From contig NZ_JACNML010000007.1 of assembly GCF_020005365.1 (NCBI RefSeq), forward strand, positions 90,939 through 154,938: a DNA stretch of 64,000 bases, written 5' to 3'. Positions 1 through 6,899 of the stretch are shown here, piece after piece. Position 1 is the stretch's first letter; each line of letters begins with the position of its first letter. The translations under genes were made by a program, and so were the position numbers. The notes under the pieces were generated by a model, which saw nothing but the letters and a program-made list of their open reading frames with translations, ran no database searches and had not been told where the DNA came from. The DNA is from Kangiella shandongensis (lineage in GTDB: Bacteria; Pseudomonadota; Gammaproteobacteria; Enterobacterales; Kangiellaceae).

Positions 1-985
1 CGGTAAGGGATGTATTGGTTCTATGGTCATAACCAAGACTTAACCCTGATAGTTTGGCAGGTTCATGTATTATCTGATGCAGTTCTGTTCTGTTGGGACT
101 TTTTAATTCATACCTATGACTATTAGCAAGCGCAGAATATTTCCCAGAGTAATGTATTGCATGGAAATCTTTGTAGTTTATGGATAGTAGTACAGGAGTT
201 GTATTGCTACTGATGAGGTTTTCCAGCTTATTAAGAAATGGCGGATTGTTGATTGCCGCGGATATCGGCAATAGTTTTGTGAAGTCAATATGATCGATAC
301 AGATGATAAACGAGCCGGCTGCCTTAGAATCAACCTGGGCAAGAAATGCATTAAAGGCGTGGGCCAGGTTACTATCATTGACTTCGTCACCATCGAATAC
401 CAGAAGTTCTATACCGGTATTGAGAAGTTTTGATCTGATTCCTGCATGTATCAGGGAGGTTTTGCCTTGAGAGCTATCCCCTATCAGTAAGGTGTTTCTC
501 TGAGGCCAATGGCTATTAGTATTAGGTTGGGTTAAATATCCGCAGAGCTGCTGTATATCATAGTCACGGCCAAAGAATAAATGAGACTCATCAATATTAA
601 ATGCTCTGGGTCCTGGATAAGGGGCTACTGTGTCGCTTAACTGTGGGGCGCTTTCTGATAAGTGTTGGACGGCTGCAACAAGCTTATATCCACGCTTAGG
701 GATGGTTTGTATATATTGCGGGTCTTTTGACTTATCACCGAGTGACTTTCTTAAATTAGCAATACTTTTATGAAGAGGATTGTCGCTTAAAAACTGATTC
801 GGCCAGCATCGATCAATGATAATACTTGATGGAACAACATCTCCGGCTTTTTCAATTAAGCACAATAACACATCCATATTTTTGGGTTCTATGGTGAGTT
901 GTTTTGCCTGATTTGTTGCATATATGAATTTATTAGTATCAGGCTGAACAAGCCAGTCTCCTATCTGGATCATTTTCTTTCCCAT
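1..985 (-). CDS. Winged-helix / nSTAND NTPase regulator (partial, C-terminus beyond window)
   Basis: The frame is open from an ATG at 985 to the window edge, giving 328 visible residues. TGAGGA lies just upstream of the ATG. Residues about 10-103 form an OmpR/CadC-type winged helix (ends with an IPKRGYKL wing). Residues 122-140 (PYPGPRAFNIDESHLFFGR) match the entry motif of nSTAND1 NTPases. Walker A is GDSSQGKTS at 169-177 and a Walker-B-like FIICIDHID lies at 225-233. Family members usually continue into TPR or WD40 sensor repeats, which would be off-window. It is divergent from the DUF2589 cassette, so I infer it senses a signal and controls that cassette. The architecture is seen; the role is inference. 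Confidence 0.85.
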   Translation of the reverse strand, partial: MGKKMIQIGDWLVQPDTNKFIYATNQAKQLTIEPKNMDVLLCLIEKAGDVVPSSIIIDRCWPNQFLSDNPLHKSIANLRKSLGDKSKDPQYIQTIPKRGYKLVAAVQHLSESAPQLSDTVAPYPGPRAFNIDESHLFFGRDYDIQQLCGYLTQPNTNSHWPQRNTLLIGDSSQGKTSLIHAGIRSKLLNTGIELLVFDGDEVNDSNLAHAFNAFLAQVDSKAAGSFIICIDHIDFTKLLPISAAINNPPFLNKLENLISSNTTPVLLSINYKDFHAIHYSGKYSALANSHRYELKSPNRTELHQIIHEPAKLSGLSLGYDHRTNTSLT

Positions 986-1076
986 TGTATTCCTCAGAAG
1001 TGTTTGTTTTAGATGAAAGTAACTACTAGCAAGCCCAGTTAACCGGTTGTTTTTAAAGGGTTATTTTGTCTTCAGG

Positions 1077-1145
1077 TTTCCTCCAGCTTTCTCCAGTATT
1101 CCGGAAGGACTTTTGTTCTCCAATGTTGCATAACTTGATCAAGTT
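1077..1145. promoter_or_regulatory. Candidate operator region: tandem direct repeats plus palindrome
   Basis: Two adjacent 10-bp direct repeats (TTTCCTCCAG at 1077-1086, CTTTCTCCAG at 1087-1096; 8 of 10 identical) have the phasing typical of OmpR-type winged-helix binding sites. Downstream, 1132-1145 is a perfect 14-bp palindrome (AACTTGATCAAGTT), followed by an AATAAT -10-like hexamer at 1165-1170. The region lies between the divergent regulator and the 1208 gene. Function is inferred from position and symmetry only. Confidence 0.4.
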
Positions 1146-1207
1146 TTACGTGCAGTAGCGCAAAAATAATGAATGCAAAAATGACTTAAGATTTAAGGGA
1201 GTAAGAG

Positions 1208-1822
1208 ATGATTAATTTAAAGCAGCTAGTATCAGTTATTCAGAAAAGTGCAATATCAGCCTCAGCAGAAGTAGCTAAGAAGAATTTAGAAATCCTGGAT
1301 GATTTTTTTGAGCATGCAGAAGATGGTACTGAAATTGATGACCTTGCCAAGTCAGCTATATCTGCTATTTCTGAGTTGGATAGTCAGAACGAAGAAGAAG
1401 AACAAAAAATTAAAGACATTCTAAACAGTTTATCTGACGCACTGAAAAAGTCAGGCCATAGTAACAGCGGTGCTCTAATTCCTAGGTGTGTTGATATTGG
1501 CTATCCGAATATCACTTCTGAAGGCGGGGAGTCACATAATGTGAGGGTGCCATTACTAAGCCTTGTTCCACTCAATTCAATTCAATTGTCAAAGCTGAAG
1601 TTTACTACAGACCTGGCTCTCAGCGTTGTTGATGATGAGTTACAGATTTCCTTCCCCGAACAAAAGAAAGCGGGTTTGCTAAAAAAATCTAAAGAATCTG
1701 ATAACGCTGATTCTCATCACGCCACTCTGGAAGTCGTTATTGACTGTATAGAGCCTCCACAAGGTTTGAAGAAGCTTGTGGAAGGTTACGACCGAGCACT
1801 AAGAGCCCAGATCCCTGGATAG
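1208..1822 (+). CDS. DUF2589-related protein, first gene of the cassette
   Basis: A 204-residue protein with no signal peptide or membrane segment, preceded by an AGGGAG ribosome binding site. The N-terminal half is acidic and helical (about residues 1-85). Residues about 115-137 carry VPLLSLVPLNSIQLSKLKF, which lines up with LPLLTVLPLNSLAVDDVSI in the next gene product, so the two share a DUF2589-type core. The biochemical function of DUF2589 is unknown to me. It is first in a co-oriented run of five small genes opposite an nSTAND regulator, which suggests a co-regulated cytoplasmic assembly or conflict-type system (inference). Confidence 0.65.
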   Translation: MINLKQLVSVIQKSAISASAEVAKKNLEILDDFFEHAEDGTEIDDLAKSAISAISELDSQNEEEEQKIKDILNSLSDALKKSGHSNSGALIPRCVDIGYPNITSEGGESHNVRVPLLSLVPLNSIQLSKLKFTTDLALSVVDDELQISFPEQKKAGLLKKSKESDNADSHHATLEVVIDCIEPPQGLKKLVEGYDRALRAQIPG

Positions 1823-1884
1823 CCAGAGCTGGGTTAATTTTGCAACACACTTTAACTTAAATAGAAAATATAAGGAGATACATT

Positions 1885-2547
1885 ATGCCTAGTGCACAAC
1901 CACCATTAGTTGGAATGGCAGAGCAATTTACAGGGCTGCCAATGGGAGACTTGATTGGAGCGCCGTTAATGGCAGCTGCTAAAGCGAATTCAGCGATGGC
2001 AGCAACCCAGACCAAGTTTCTATTAGATACTTGTTTCGCTAAGGAGGAGACATCTGATGGTAAAGAAAATTATAAGCCAGTTCTCATTAAGATGACGTTA
2101 ACAAGAGGTGTCTTGGTTCCTGTAGACCCTGATAAGCCCGAGCAAGAACCTAAAATCGAACAGGTAGAAACAACTTTCGACCTGCCATTATTGACTGTAT
2201 TACCTCTTAATTCATTGGCCGTTGATGATGTGTCAATTGGGTTTGATATGGAAGTTAAGTCAAGCTTTAGTGAGTCTACAAATGAGAAAACAGAGGAAGC
2301 TTTAAGTGCAAAGTCCAGTTTTTCAACTAAAGTCGGCTATGGCGTTTTCTCTGCTGAAGTGACTGGCAGCGTAAGTTATGACAGCAGTAGTTCTTCCTCT
2401 CATGATACACACTATGAGAAAAGTAATTCGGCGCAATACAGCGTTAAAGTCCATGCCGGACAAATCCAATTACCAAAAGGAGTAACCACCATTATCACAG
2501 CCTTTACCAACAGCATTTCTCCAATTGAAATGCCGACAGCTGCCTAA
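1885..2547 (+). CDS. DUF2589 domain-containing protein
   Basis: A 220-residue protein with the features I associate with DUF2589: an N-terminal FTGLPMGDLIGAPLMAAAKA segment, the LPLLTVLPLNSLAVDDVSI core (about residues 98-116), a FDMEVKSSF strand, then a serine-rich stretch (about 160-185) and a closing KVHAGQIQLPKGVTTIITAF segment. An AAGGAG site precedes the ATG. It sits 62 bp after the other DUF2589-like gene and is followed by a stem-loop. Absence of a signal peptide suggests a cytoplasmic protein. Function unknown; the family call is fairly secure, any role is inference. Confidence 0.75.
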   Translation: MPSAQPPLVGMAEQFTGLPMGDLIGAPLMAAAKANSAMAATQTKFLLDTCFAKEETSDGKENYKPVLIKMTLTRGVLVPVDPDKPEQEPKIEQVETTFDLPLLTVLPLNSLAVDDVSIGFDMEVKSSFSESTNEKTEEALSAKSSFSTKVGYGVFSAEVTGSVSYDSSSSSSHDTHYEKSNSAQYSVKVHAGQIQLPKGVTTIITAFTNSISPIEMPTAA

Positions 2548-2560
2548 TTGAGGTCTAACC

Positions 2561-2590
2561 GACTAAGGTCATTTTCGGATGGCCTTAGTC
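2561..2590 (+). other. Intercistronic stem-loop in the DUF2589 cassette
   Basis: GACTAAGGTC at 2561-2570 pairs with GGCCTTAGTC at 2581-2590 (10 bp with one G-T pair) around a 10-nt loop. No T-tract follows, so it does not look like an intrinsic terminator. It starts 13 nt after the DUF2589 stop and could be an mRNA processing or stabilising element that sets expression of the downstream genes. Confidence 0.55.
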
Positions 2591-2611
2591 ACAACTATAA
2601 AGGAGTTCACT

Positions 2612-2800
2612 ATGTTAACCCAAATAAACTGCCCTAACTGCCAAAGTCCGATCCCAATAGATTTAAAGGGGCTTGTAGGAGGGGAGTCATTTCATTGCAA
2701 ATGCTGCCAGGCCAAATTGTCCTTATCTGAGGACAGTACTGATGTTGTTTCATCCGCTGTCACTTCTTTTGAGAAAGTCGCTCAGCAGGCTAAAGGATAG
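2612..2800 (+). CDS. Small zinc-ribbon protein
   Basis: A 62-residue protein. I use the ATG at 2612 because a strong AAAGGAG lies 5-6 bases upstream; a longer frame starting at 2579 would begin inside the preceding stem-loop. Cysteine pairs C7-x2-C10 (CPNC) and C29-x2-C32 (CKCC) make a rubredoxin-like zinc ribbon, followed by a short acidic helical tail. Such proteins often act as nucleic-acid- or protein-binding adaptors. Its place between DUF2589 and the two unknown genes indicates it belongs to the same cassette. Role unknown. Confidence 0.7.
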   Translation: MLTQINCPNCQSPIPIDLKGLVGGESFHCKCCQAKLSLSEDSTDVVSSAVTSFEKVAQQAKG

Positions 2801-2826
2801 TCATATTTTAAGTAAGGAGGTTATTT

Positions 2827-3333
2827 ATGAATATTGAGATTGGAACTATCGATCTAGGCGCGGTCGGATTTAAAGCAGCTAAATACCGAGAGTGGGATGC
2901 CAATACCTACATGCAAGGTGCCACTAATGATTCTGACTGGGCAGGGCTTTACATTGCTAACAATGAAGCTGTGTGCTGTGGTTATTTACCCGATTACGCC
3001 GATCGGAGTGGAAATGGGACTGGTTATATCCATAAAGTACGCTTGGCACAGGATATGCCTATAATCAGCTGTTTTGATGAGTCTTTTAAAAGAGGTAATG
3101 TTGATATTCCTGCTTTAAAAAAAGCGCTGCGGGATAAGGGCGTTACTGTTCAGAACACAGATTACCTGATGCCTAAATTAGGTCAGTTGGGTTATGTTTT
3201 TCGGTGTTACAACAACGAAGATAGTGAGATTGAGTTAATCATTCCTAATCTACTCGCGGATACTGTAGAAATGGAAGCTGTGCAGGAGTGCGCAATAAAA
3301 AGCTATGAAGTACAGAGATGCGTATCGCTTTAG
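2827..3333 (+). CDS. Uncharacterised protein of the DUF2589 cassette
   Basis: A 168-residue protein preceded by a strong TAAGGAGG site. I do not recognise the family. Residues about 38-75 (DWAGLYIANNEAVCCGYL, then GTGYIHKVRL) recall the pattern of some ADP-ribosyltransferase-like domains, where an aromatic strand is followed by an abandoned-substrate loop and a basic strand, but no full R-S-E or H-Y-E triad can be assigned. There is no signal peptide or membrane segment. It contains five cysteines. It could be the effector of the cassette; this is speculation. Confidence 0.6.
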   Translation: MNIEIGTIDLGAVGFKAAKYREWDANTYMQGATNDSDWAGLYIANNEAVCCGYLPDYADRSGNGTGYIHKVRLAQDMPIISCFDESFKRGNVDIPALKKALRDKGVTVQNTDYLMPKLGQLGYVFRCYNNEDSEIELIIPNLLADTVEMEAVQECAIKSYEVQRCVSL

Positions 3334-3366
3334 TTGATTAAGATGTAAAAAAACAGGAGAATTATT

Positions 3367-3726
3367 ATGCCTTGGAATAATAAGTGTATATGGGGAACCC
3401 CGGAGGGTTTTACCGATGCTGCTGCCTTAGGTGCAGTGAATGACGCAGATTTCTCACAGTCAATATTTGTAGTTACCCACAATAACAAAGGAACACGTTC
3501 AGCTTACACCTACTATGACTTCGGTGGGTACAGGTTGTGTGTGGTTGCCCATATTCATATTAAAAATGGAAAATTTGTAGCTCCCGGTCACTCCTATATC
3601 TGTGGTTGGGAGAATTGGTCAATGACAACGCCTGATGATGTTTGTCGTGTGATTGAGGGGCTTCACGATGAAGGGACCTTTCCTGAAGATGAGCGCTACC
3701 CACATCAATTATCGTCTAATTGTTGA
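3367..3726 (+). CDS. Uncharacterised protein, last gene of the cassette
   Basis: A 119-residue protein with a good CAGGAG site 6 bases before the ATG. It is rich in aromatic residues and glycines (TYYDFGGYRL, ICGWENWSM) and looks like a compact beta-rich domain with a short C-terminal helix. There is no signal peptide. I do not recognise it. Spacing of 33 bp from the upstream gene, same strand, and no visible terminator between them place it in the same transcript. It could partner or neutralise the 168-residue neighbour. Confidence 0.6.
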   Translation: MPWNNKCIWGTPEGFTDAAALGAVNDADFSQSIFVVTHNNKGTRSAYTYYDFGGYRLCVVAHIHIKNGKFVAPGHSYICGWENWSMTTPDDVCRVIEGLHDEGTFPEDERYPHQLSSNC

Positions 3727-3750
3727 CACTAAACGTATGCATCGACTTGT

Positions 3751-4107
3751 TTACTTAATGTGAAATGAGTCGATGGCCAGAAACTCTTTTACTGGTACCA
3801 GGGTTATCTTTAAAACAAGTTCTTTGGAATGATTTGTTTGGATAACCCACTTTTGTTCAATCTGGTTATTGGCTGATTGTGTTGTTTCAAGCTTCGCTGA
3901 CTGTAACTCCTGATATTCCTCGGTTATTTTGCGACGCAATGTTAGAAATCGCTCCGCACTTATTTCTTCAGCGCAACCGTCTGTAAAATAGCGCCAAATT
4001 AATGAGTAATTACCTAAATTCAATGCTCTGATCAAGTCGTTGACAATGCCCTGTGTGATTTTTGTACACTGTTCTTCAGTGAGATTACTCAATTCCAGAT
4101 GTGTCAT
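3751..4107 (-). CDS. Hypothetical protein
   Basis: A 118-residue - strand protein, convergent with the cassette. The N-terminal part is helical (TEEQCTKITQGIVNDLIRAL), and the rest alternates strands in a way that could form a small NTF2-like or cystatin-like fold (an SLIWRYFTDGCAEEIS segment followed by a long amphipathic helix and two C-terminal strands). I do not recognise a family. It has no signal peptide. Coding is supported by length, a sensible start at 4107 and lack of any competing frame. Confidence 0.5.
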   Translation of the reverse strand: MTHLELSNLTEEQCTKITQGIVNDLIRALNLGNYSLIWRYFTDGCAEEISAERFLTLRRKITEEYQELQSAKLETTQSANNQIEQKWVIQTNHSKELVLKITLVPVKEFLAIDSFHIK

Positions 4108-4135
4108 AAGTTTTAACAGACTTTTGCAGTTTGCC

Positions 4136-4164
4136 CTGCAAAATCATAGTGATTTCTCTATAAT
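4136..4164 (+). promoter_or_regulatory. Candidate sigma-70 promoter for the M61 peptidase gene
   Basis: A consensus TATAAT at 4159-4164 is preceded at 17 bp by CTGCAA (4136-4141), a weak -35. It lies 46 bp upstream of the ATG at 4211 in the divergent interval. Confidence 0.45.
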
Positions 4165-4210
4165 TAGGCCAAATTGAAATCTACAACGCGCTAAGCGAAA
4201 AGTCTAGTTT

Positions 4211-6055
4211 ATGATTCATTACGAGATCCATCCGGTCAATCCAGAGGCTCATCTATTTGAAGTCAAACTTCACCTGGATCCCGTCAAAAACGAGGCTGGC
4301 CAAAAGTTATACCTTCCAAACTGGATCCCGGGCAGCTATATGATCCGGGACTTTGCTAAACATATTCAGTGGATAAAAGCTGAATCTGCATCGGGTGAGC
4401 TGCAGTTGCAACGGCTCGACAAGTCGTCCTGGCTGTTACCGGCTTCGCAAGAGAAGCTGGTCGTGACCTATCAGGTCTATGCCTGGGATTTGTCGGTGCG
4501 CGGCGCCCATCTCGACCAAACTCACGGCTTTTTTAACGGTACCTGTATGTTTCTTGCTGTGGATGGAAGGGAAGGTGAAACCTGCTCTCTCGACATCAGT
4601 CGTCCTGATGGAAAGGACTATGTTCACTGGCGACTGGCAACCGGGCTGAAGCCAGTCGAGGGTACCGAAGAGTTTGCTTTTGGTCGCTATCAGGCCGCCG
4701 ATTATGATGAGCTTATCGACTGTCCGGTTGAAATGGCCGACTTTCATTTGATCAGCTTTGAAGCCTGCGACATTCCTCATCATATGGTGTTAACCGGTCG
4801 TCATCGGGTCGATAGTGAGCGGCTGGCTTCGGATCTGAAAAAGATTTGTGAGCATCATATTCGGTTTTTCGGCGAACCGGCGCCGATGGACCGTTATCTT
4901 TTTATGACCTATGTTCTCGGTGATGGCTTTGGTGGTCTAGAACACCGTAATTCGACGGCTTTGCACTGTAGTCGACGGGATTTACCGTTGGAGACGGACG
5001 ATACACATAAAGTTAAGGACAGCTACCAGACGTTTCTCGATTTGTGTTCCCACGAGTATTTTCATACGTGGAATGTCAAGCGCATTAAGCCGGCCGAGTT
5101 CCTGCCTTATGATATGCAGAGTGAAAGTTACACTGAGCTGTTATGGGCTTTTGAAGGCATTACATCCTACTATGATAATCTGGCATTAGCGCAAACGGCG
5201 TCGATCAGTGCTGAGGAGTACCTGACACGACTGGCTAAAACTTTGACCTCGGTACGACGCTCAAAGGGACGCATGATTCAGACCGTCACCGACTCGAGTT
5301 TTGATGCCTGGACGAAGTTTTATAAACAGGATGAAAATGCACCTAATGCAGTGGTTAGCTATTATACTAAAGGCGCGGAAGTGGCTTTGTGTCTGGACTT
5401 GCTGATTCGTCAGAAAACGGACTGGGAGAAATCCCTGAAAGACATCATGCGACGTTTATGGATAGAATACGGTAAAGCACAGCAGGGCGTTGAAAACGAT
5501 ACCATTCAAAGTCTTGTATTAGAGGAAGTTCCTGAGTCGGCATGTCAGGAGATCAAGGACTTTTTCCAACTGGCTTTGTATAGTACAGAGCAGTTACCGA
5601 CAGTGTCGTTGCTACAGTCCGTGGGGCTAGAGTTTAAGTGTTTGCCGCGCCAGGAGCGTAATGATCGGGGCGAGTTTAAGAAGGAACTTCCACAGTATAA
5701 GGAACTGGCCGCTTTAGGTATTGAATTTAAGTCTAAAGCAACGGGTATTCTGGTAAAAAATGTCTATGCCGATGGCGCAGCAGGCAAGGCCGGAGTTGCT
5801 GCTGGCGATCAGTTGATTGCCTTGAATGGGTTAAAAATTGCGGCAGATGATTTTGATAGCCATATACAACAGATCCCAGTTGGTGAAACCATTACCCTGT
5901 CCGGATTTCGAAGAGATGAACTGATGGAATTTGAGGTGGTATTAGAAGCTGCGGAATGTGATACTGCCTATATCACTTATGCTGAGAACTTTGACGATAA
6001 GAAGAGTTGCTTTAACTCTTGGTTAAATATTCATAATTCTGGAACACAATCATAA
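4211..6055 (+). CDS. M61 family metallopeptidase with PDZ domain
   Basis: A 614-residue peptidase of the M61 (glycyl aminopeptidase-like) family. The zinc motif HEYFHTWN begins at residue 281 (H281, E282, H285), and LLWAFEGITSYYDN, carrying the downstream glutamate, follows about 30 residues later, as expected. The N-terminal beta domain (1-170) matches the family (LPNWIPGSYMIRDFAKHI). A PDZ-like domain occupies about 500-580 (GILVKNVYADGAAGKAGV). No signal peptide is seen, so it is probably cytoplasmic. Its stop overlaps the start of the exonuclease III gene (TAATG), indicating cotranscription. Length is normal for the family. Confidence 0.9.
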   Translation: MIHYEIHPVNPEAHLFEVKLHLDPVKNEAGQKLYLPNWIPGSYMIRDFAKHIQWIKAESASGELQLQRLDKSSWLLPASQEKLVVTYQVYAWDLSVRGAHLDQTHGFFNGTCMFLAVDGREGETCSLDISRPDGKDYVHWRLATGLKPVEGTEEFAFGRYQAADYDELIDCPVEMADFHLISFEACDIPHHMVLTGRHRVDSERLASDLKKICEHHIRFFGEPAPMDRYLFMTYVLGDGFGGLEHRNSTALHCSRRDLPLETDDTHKVKDSYQTFLDLCSHEYFHTWNVKRIKPAEFLPYDMQSESYTELLWAFEGITSYYDNLALAQTASISAEEYLTRLAKTLTSVRRSKGRMIQTVTDSSFDAWTKFYKQDENAPNAVVSYYTKGAEVALCLDLLIRQKTDWEKSLKDIMRRLWIEYGKAQQGVENDTIQSLVLEEVPESACQEIKDFFQLALYSTEQLPTVSLLQSVGLEFKCLPRQERNDRGEFKKELPQYKELAALGIEFKSKATGILVKNVYADGAAGKAGVAAGDQLIALNGLKIAADDFDSHIQQIPVGETITLSGFRRDELMEFEVVLEAAECDTAYITYAENFDDKKSCFNSWLNIHNSGTQS

Positions 6056-6873
6056 TGAAAATAGTTACATTCAACATTAATAGTATTCGTACTAGGGTCC
6101 ACCAAATTGAAGCGTTGGTAGAGAACCATGATCCGGATATTATCTGTATTCAGGAAACCAAAGTACATGACGATATGTTCCCTTTCGACTTGTACGAACA
6201 CCTGGGGTACCACATTGAAATTCATGGCGGTAAAGCTCATTATGGAGTGGCGACCTTCAGTAAGGAAAAGCCATTAACAGTAGAAAAAGGCTTTCCCAAT
6301 GAGCCTGAAGATGCGCAGCGTCGCATGATCATTACCAGCTACCAGTATGGTGATGAAACGATTAAAGTCTTAAATGGTTACTTCCCGCAAGGTGAAAATC
6401 GGGAGCACCCAACTAAATTTCCTTACAAGAAGCAGTTTTATGAAAACTTGCAGATGTATCTGGAAAATCAGGATGGAGAAAACAGCCGTACTATCGTCCT
6501 TGGCGATATTAATGTGTCGCAGCTTGATATTGATATCGGTATTGGCGAGCAAAATCGTAAGCGTTGGCTGCGTGAAGGTAAGTGTAGCTTCTTACCGGAA
6601 GAGCGCGAATGGGTTCAGCGCATGTTAAGTACGGGGTTGTATGATACTTACCGTACGATAAATCCGGACAAAGACGATAAATTCAGCTGGTTTGACTATC
6701 GGAGTCGTGGGTTCCAGCGTGAGCCGAAGCGTGGGTTGAGAATTGATTCTATTTTTGCCTGTGACTGGCTTAATCAACGTGCGGTGGCTTCGGATATTGA
6801 TTATGATATACGCTCTATGGAGCGTCCATCGGATCACGCACCAGTATGGACGGAGTTTGATTTAGATAGATAG
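6055..6873 (+). CDS. xthA: Exodeoxyribonuclease III
   Basis: A 272-residue enzyme of the endonuclease/exonuclease/phosphatase fold that cleaves abasic sites and digests DNA 3' to 5' in base excision repair. Visible motifs are MKIVTFNINSIR at the N-terminus, the metal-binding QETK with E34, LGDINV (about 147-152, D and N catalytic), GLRIDSIFA and the terminal SDHAPV with the catalytic histidine. Length equals that of Escherichia coli Xth. It starts on the last base of the M61 stop codon. Confidence 0.93.
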   Translation: MKIVTFNINSIRTRVHQIEALVENHDPDIICIQETKVHDDMFPFDLYEHLGYHIEIHGGKAHYGVATFSKEKPLTVEKGFPNEPEDAQRRMIITSYQYGDETIKVLNGYFPQGENREHPTKFPYKKQFYENLQMYLENQDGENSRTIVLGDINVSQLDIDIGIGEQNRKRWLREGKCSFLPEEREWVQRMLSTGLYDTYRTINPDKDDKFSWFDYRSRGFQREPKRGLRIDSIFACDWLNQRAVASDIDYDIRSMERPSDHAPVWTEFDLDR

Positions 6874-6899
6874 CCTCAAAACTGGAGAGGGAGTTTGTT

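Noticed and set aside
2579..2611. Upstream start for the zinc-ribbon gene
   Set aside because: It would begin in the stem-loop; the ATG at 2612 has a strong ribosome site.
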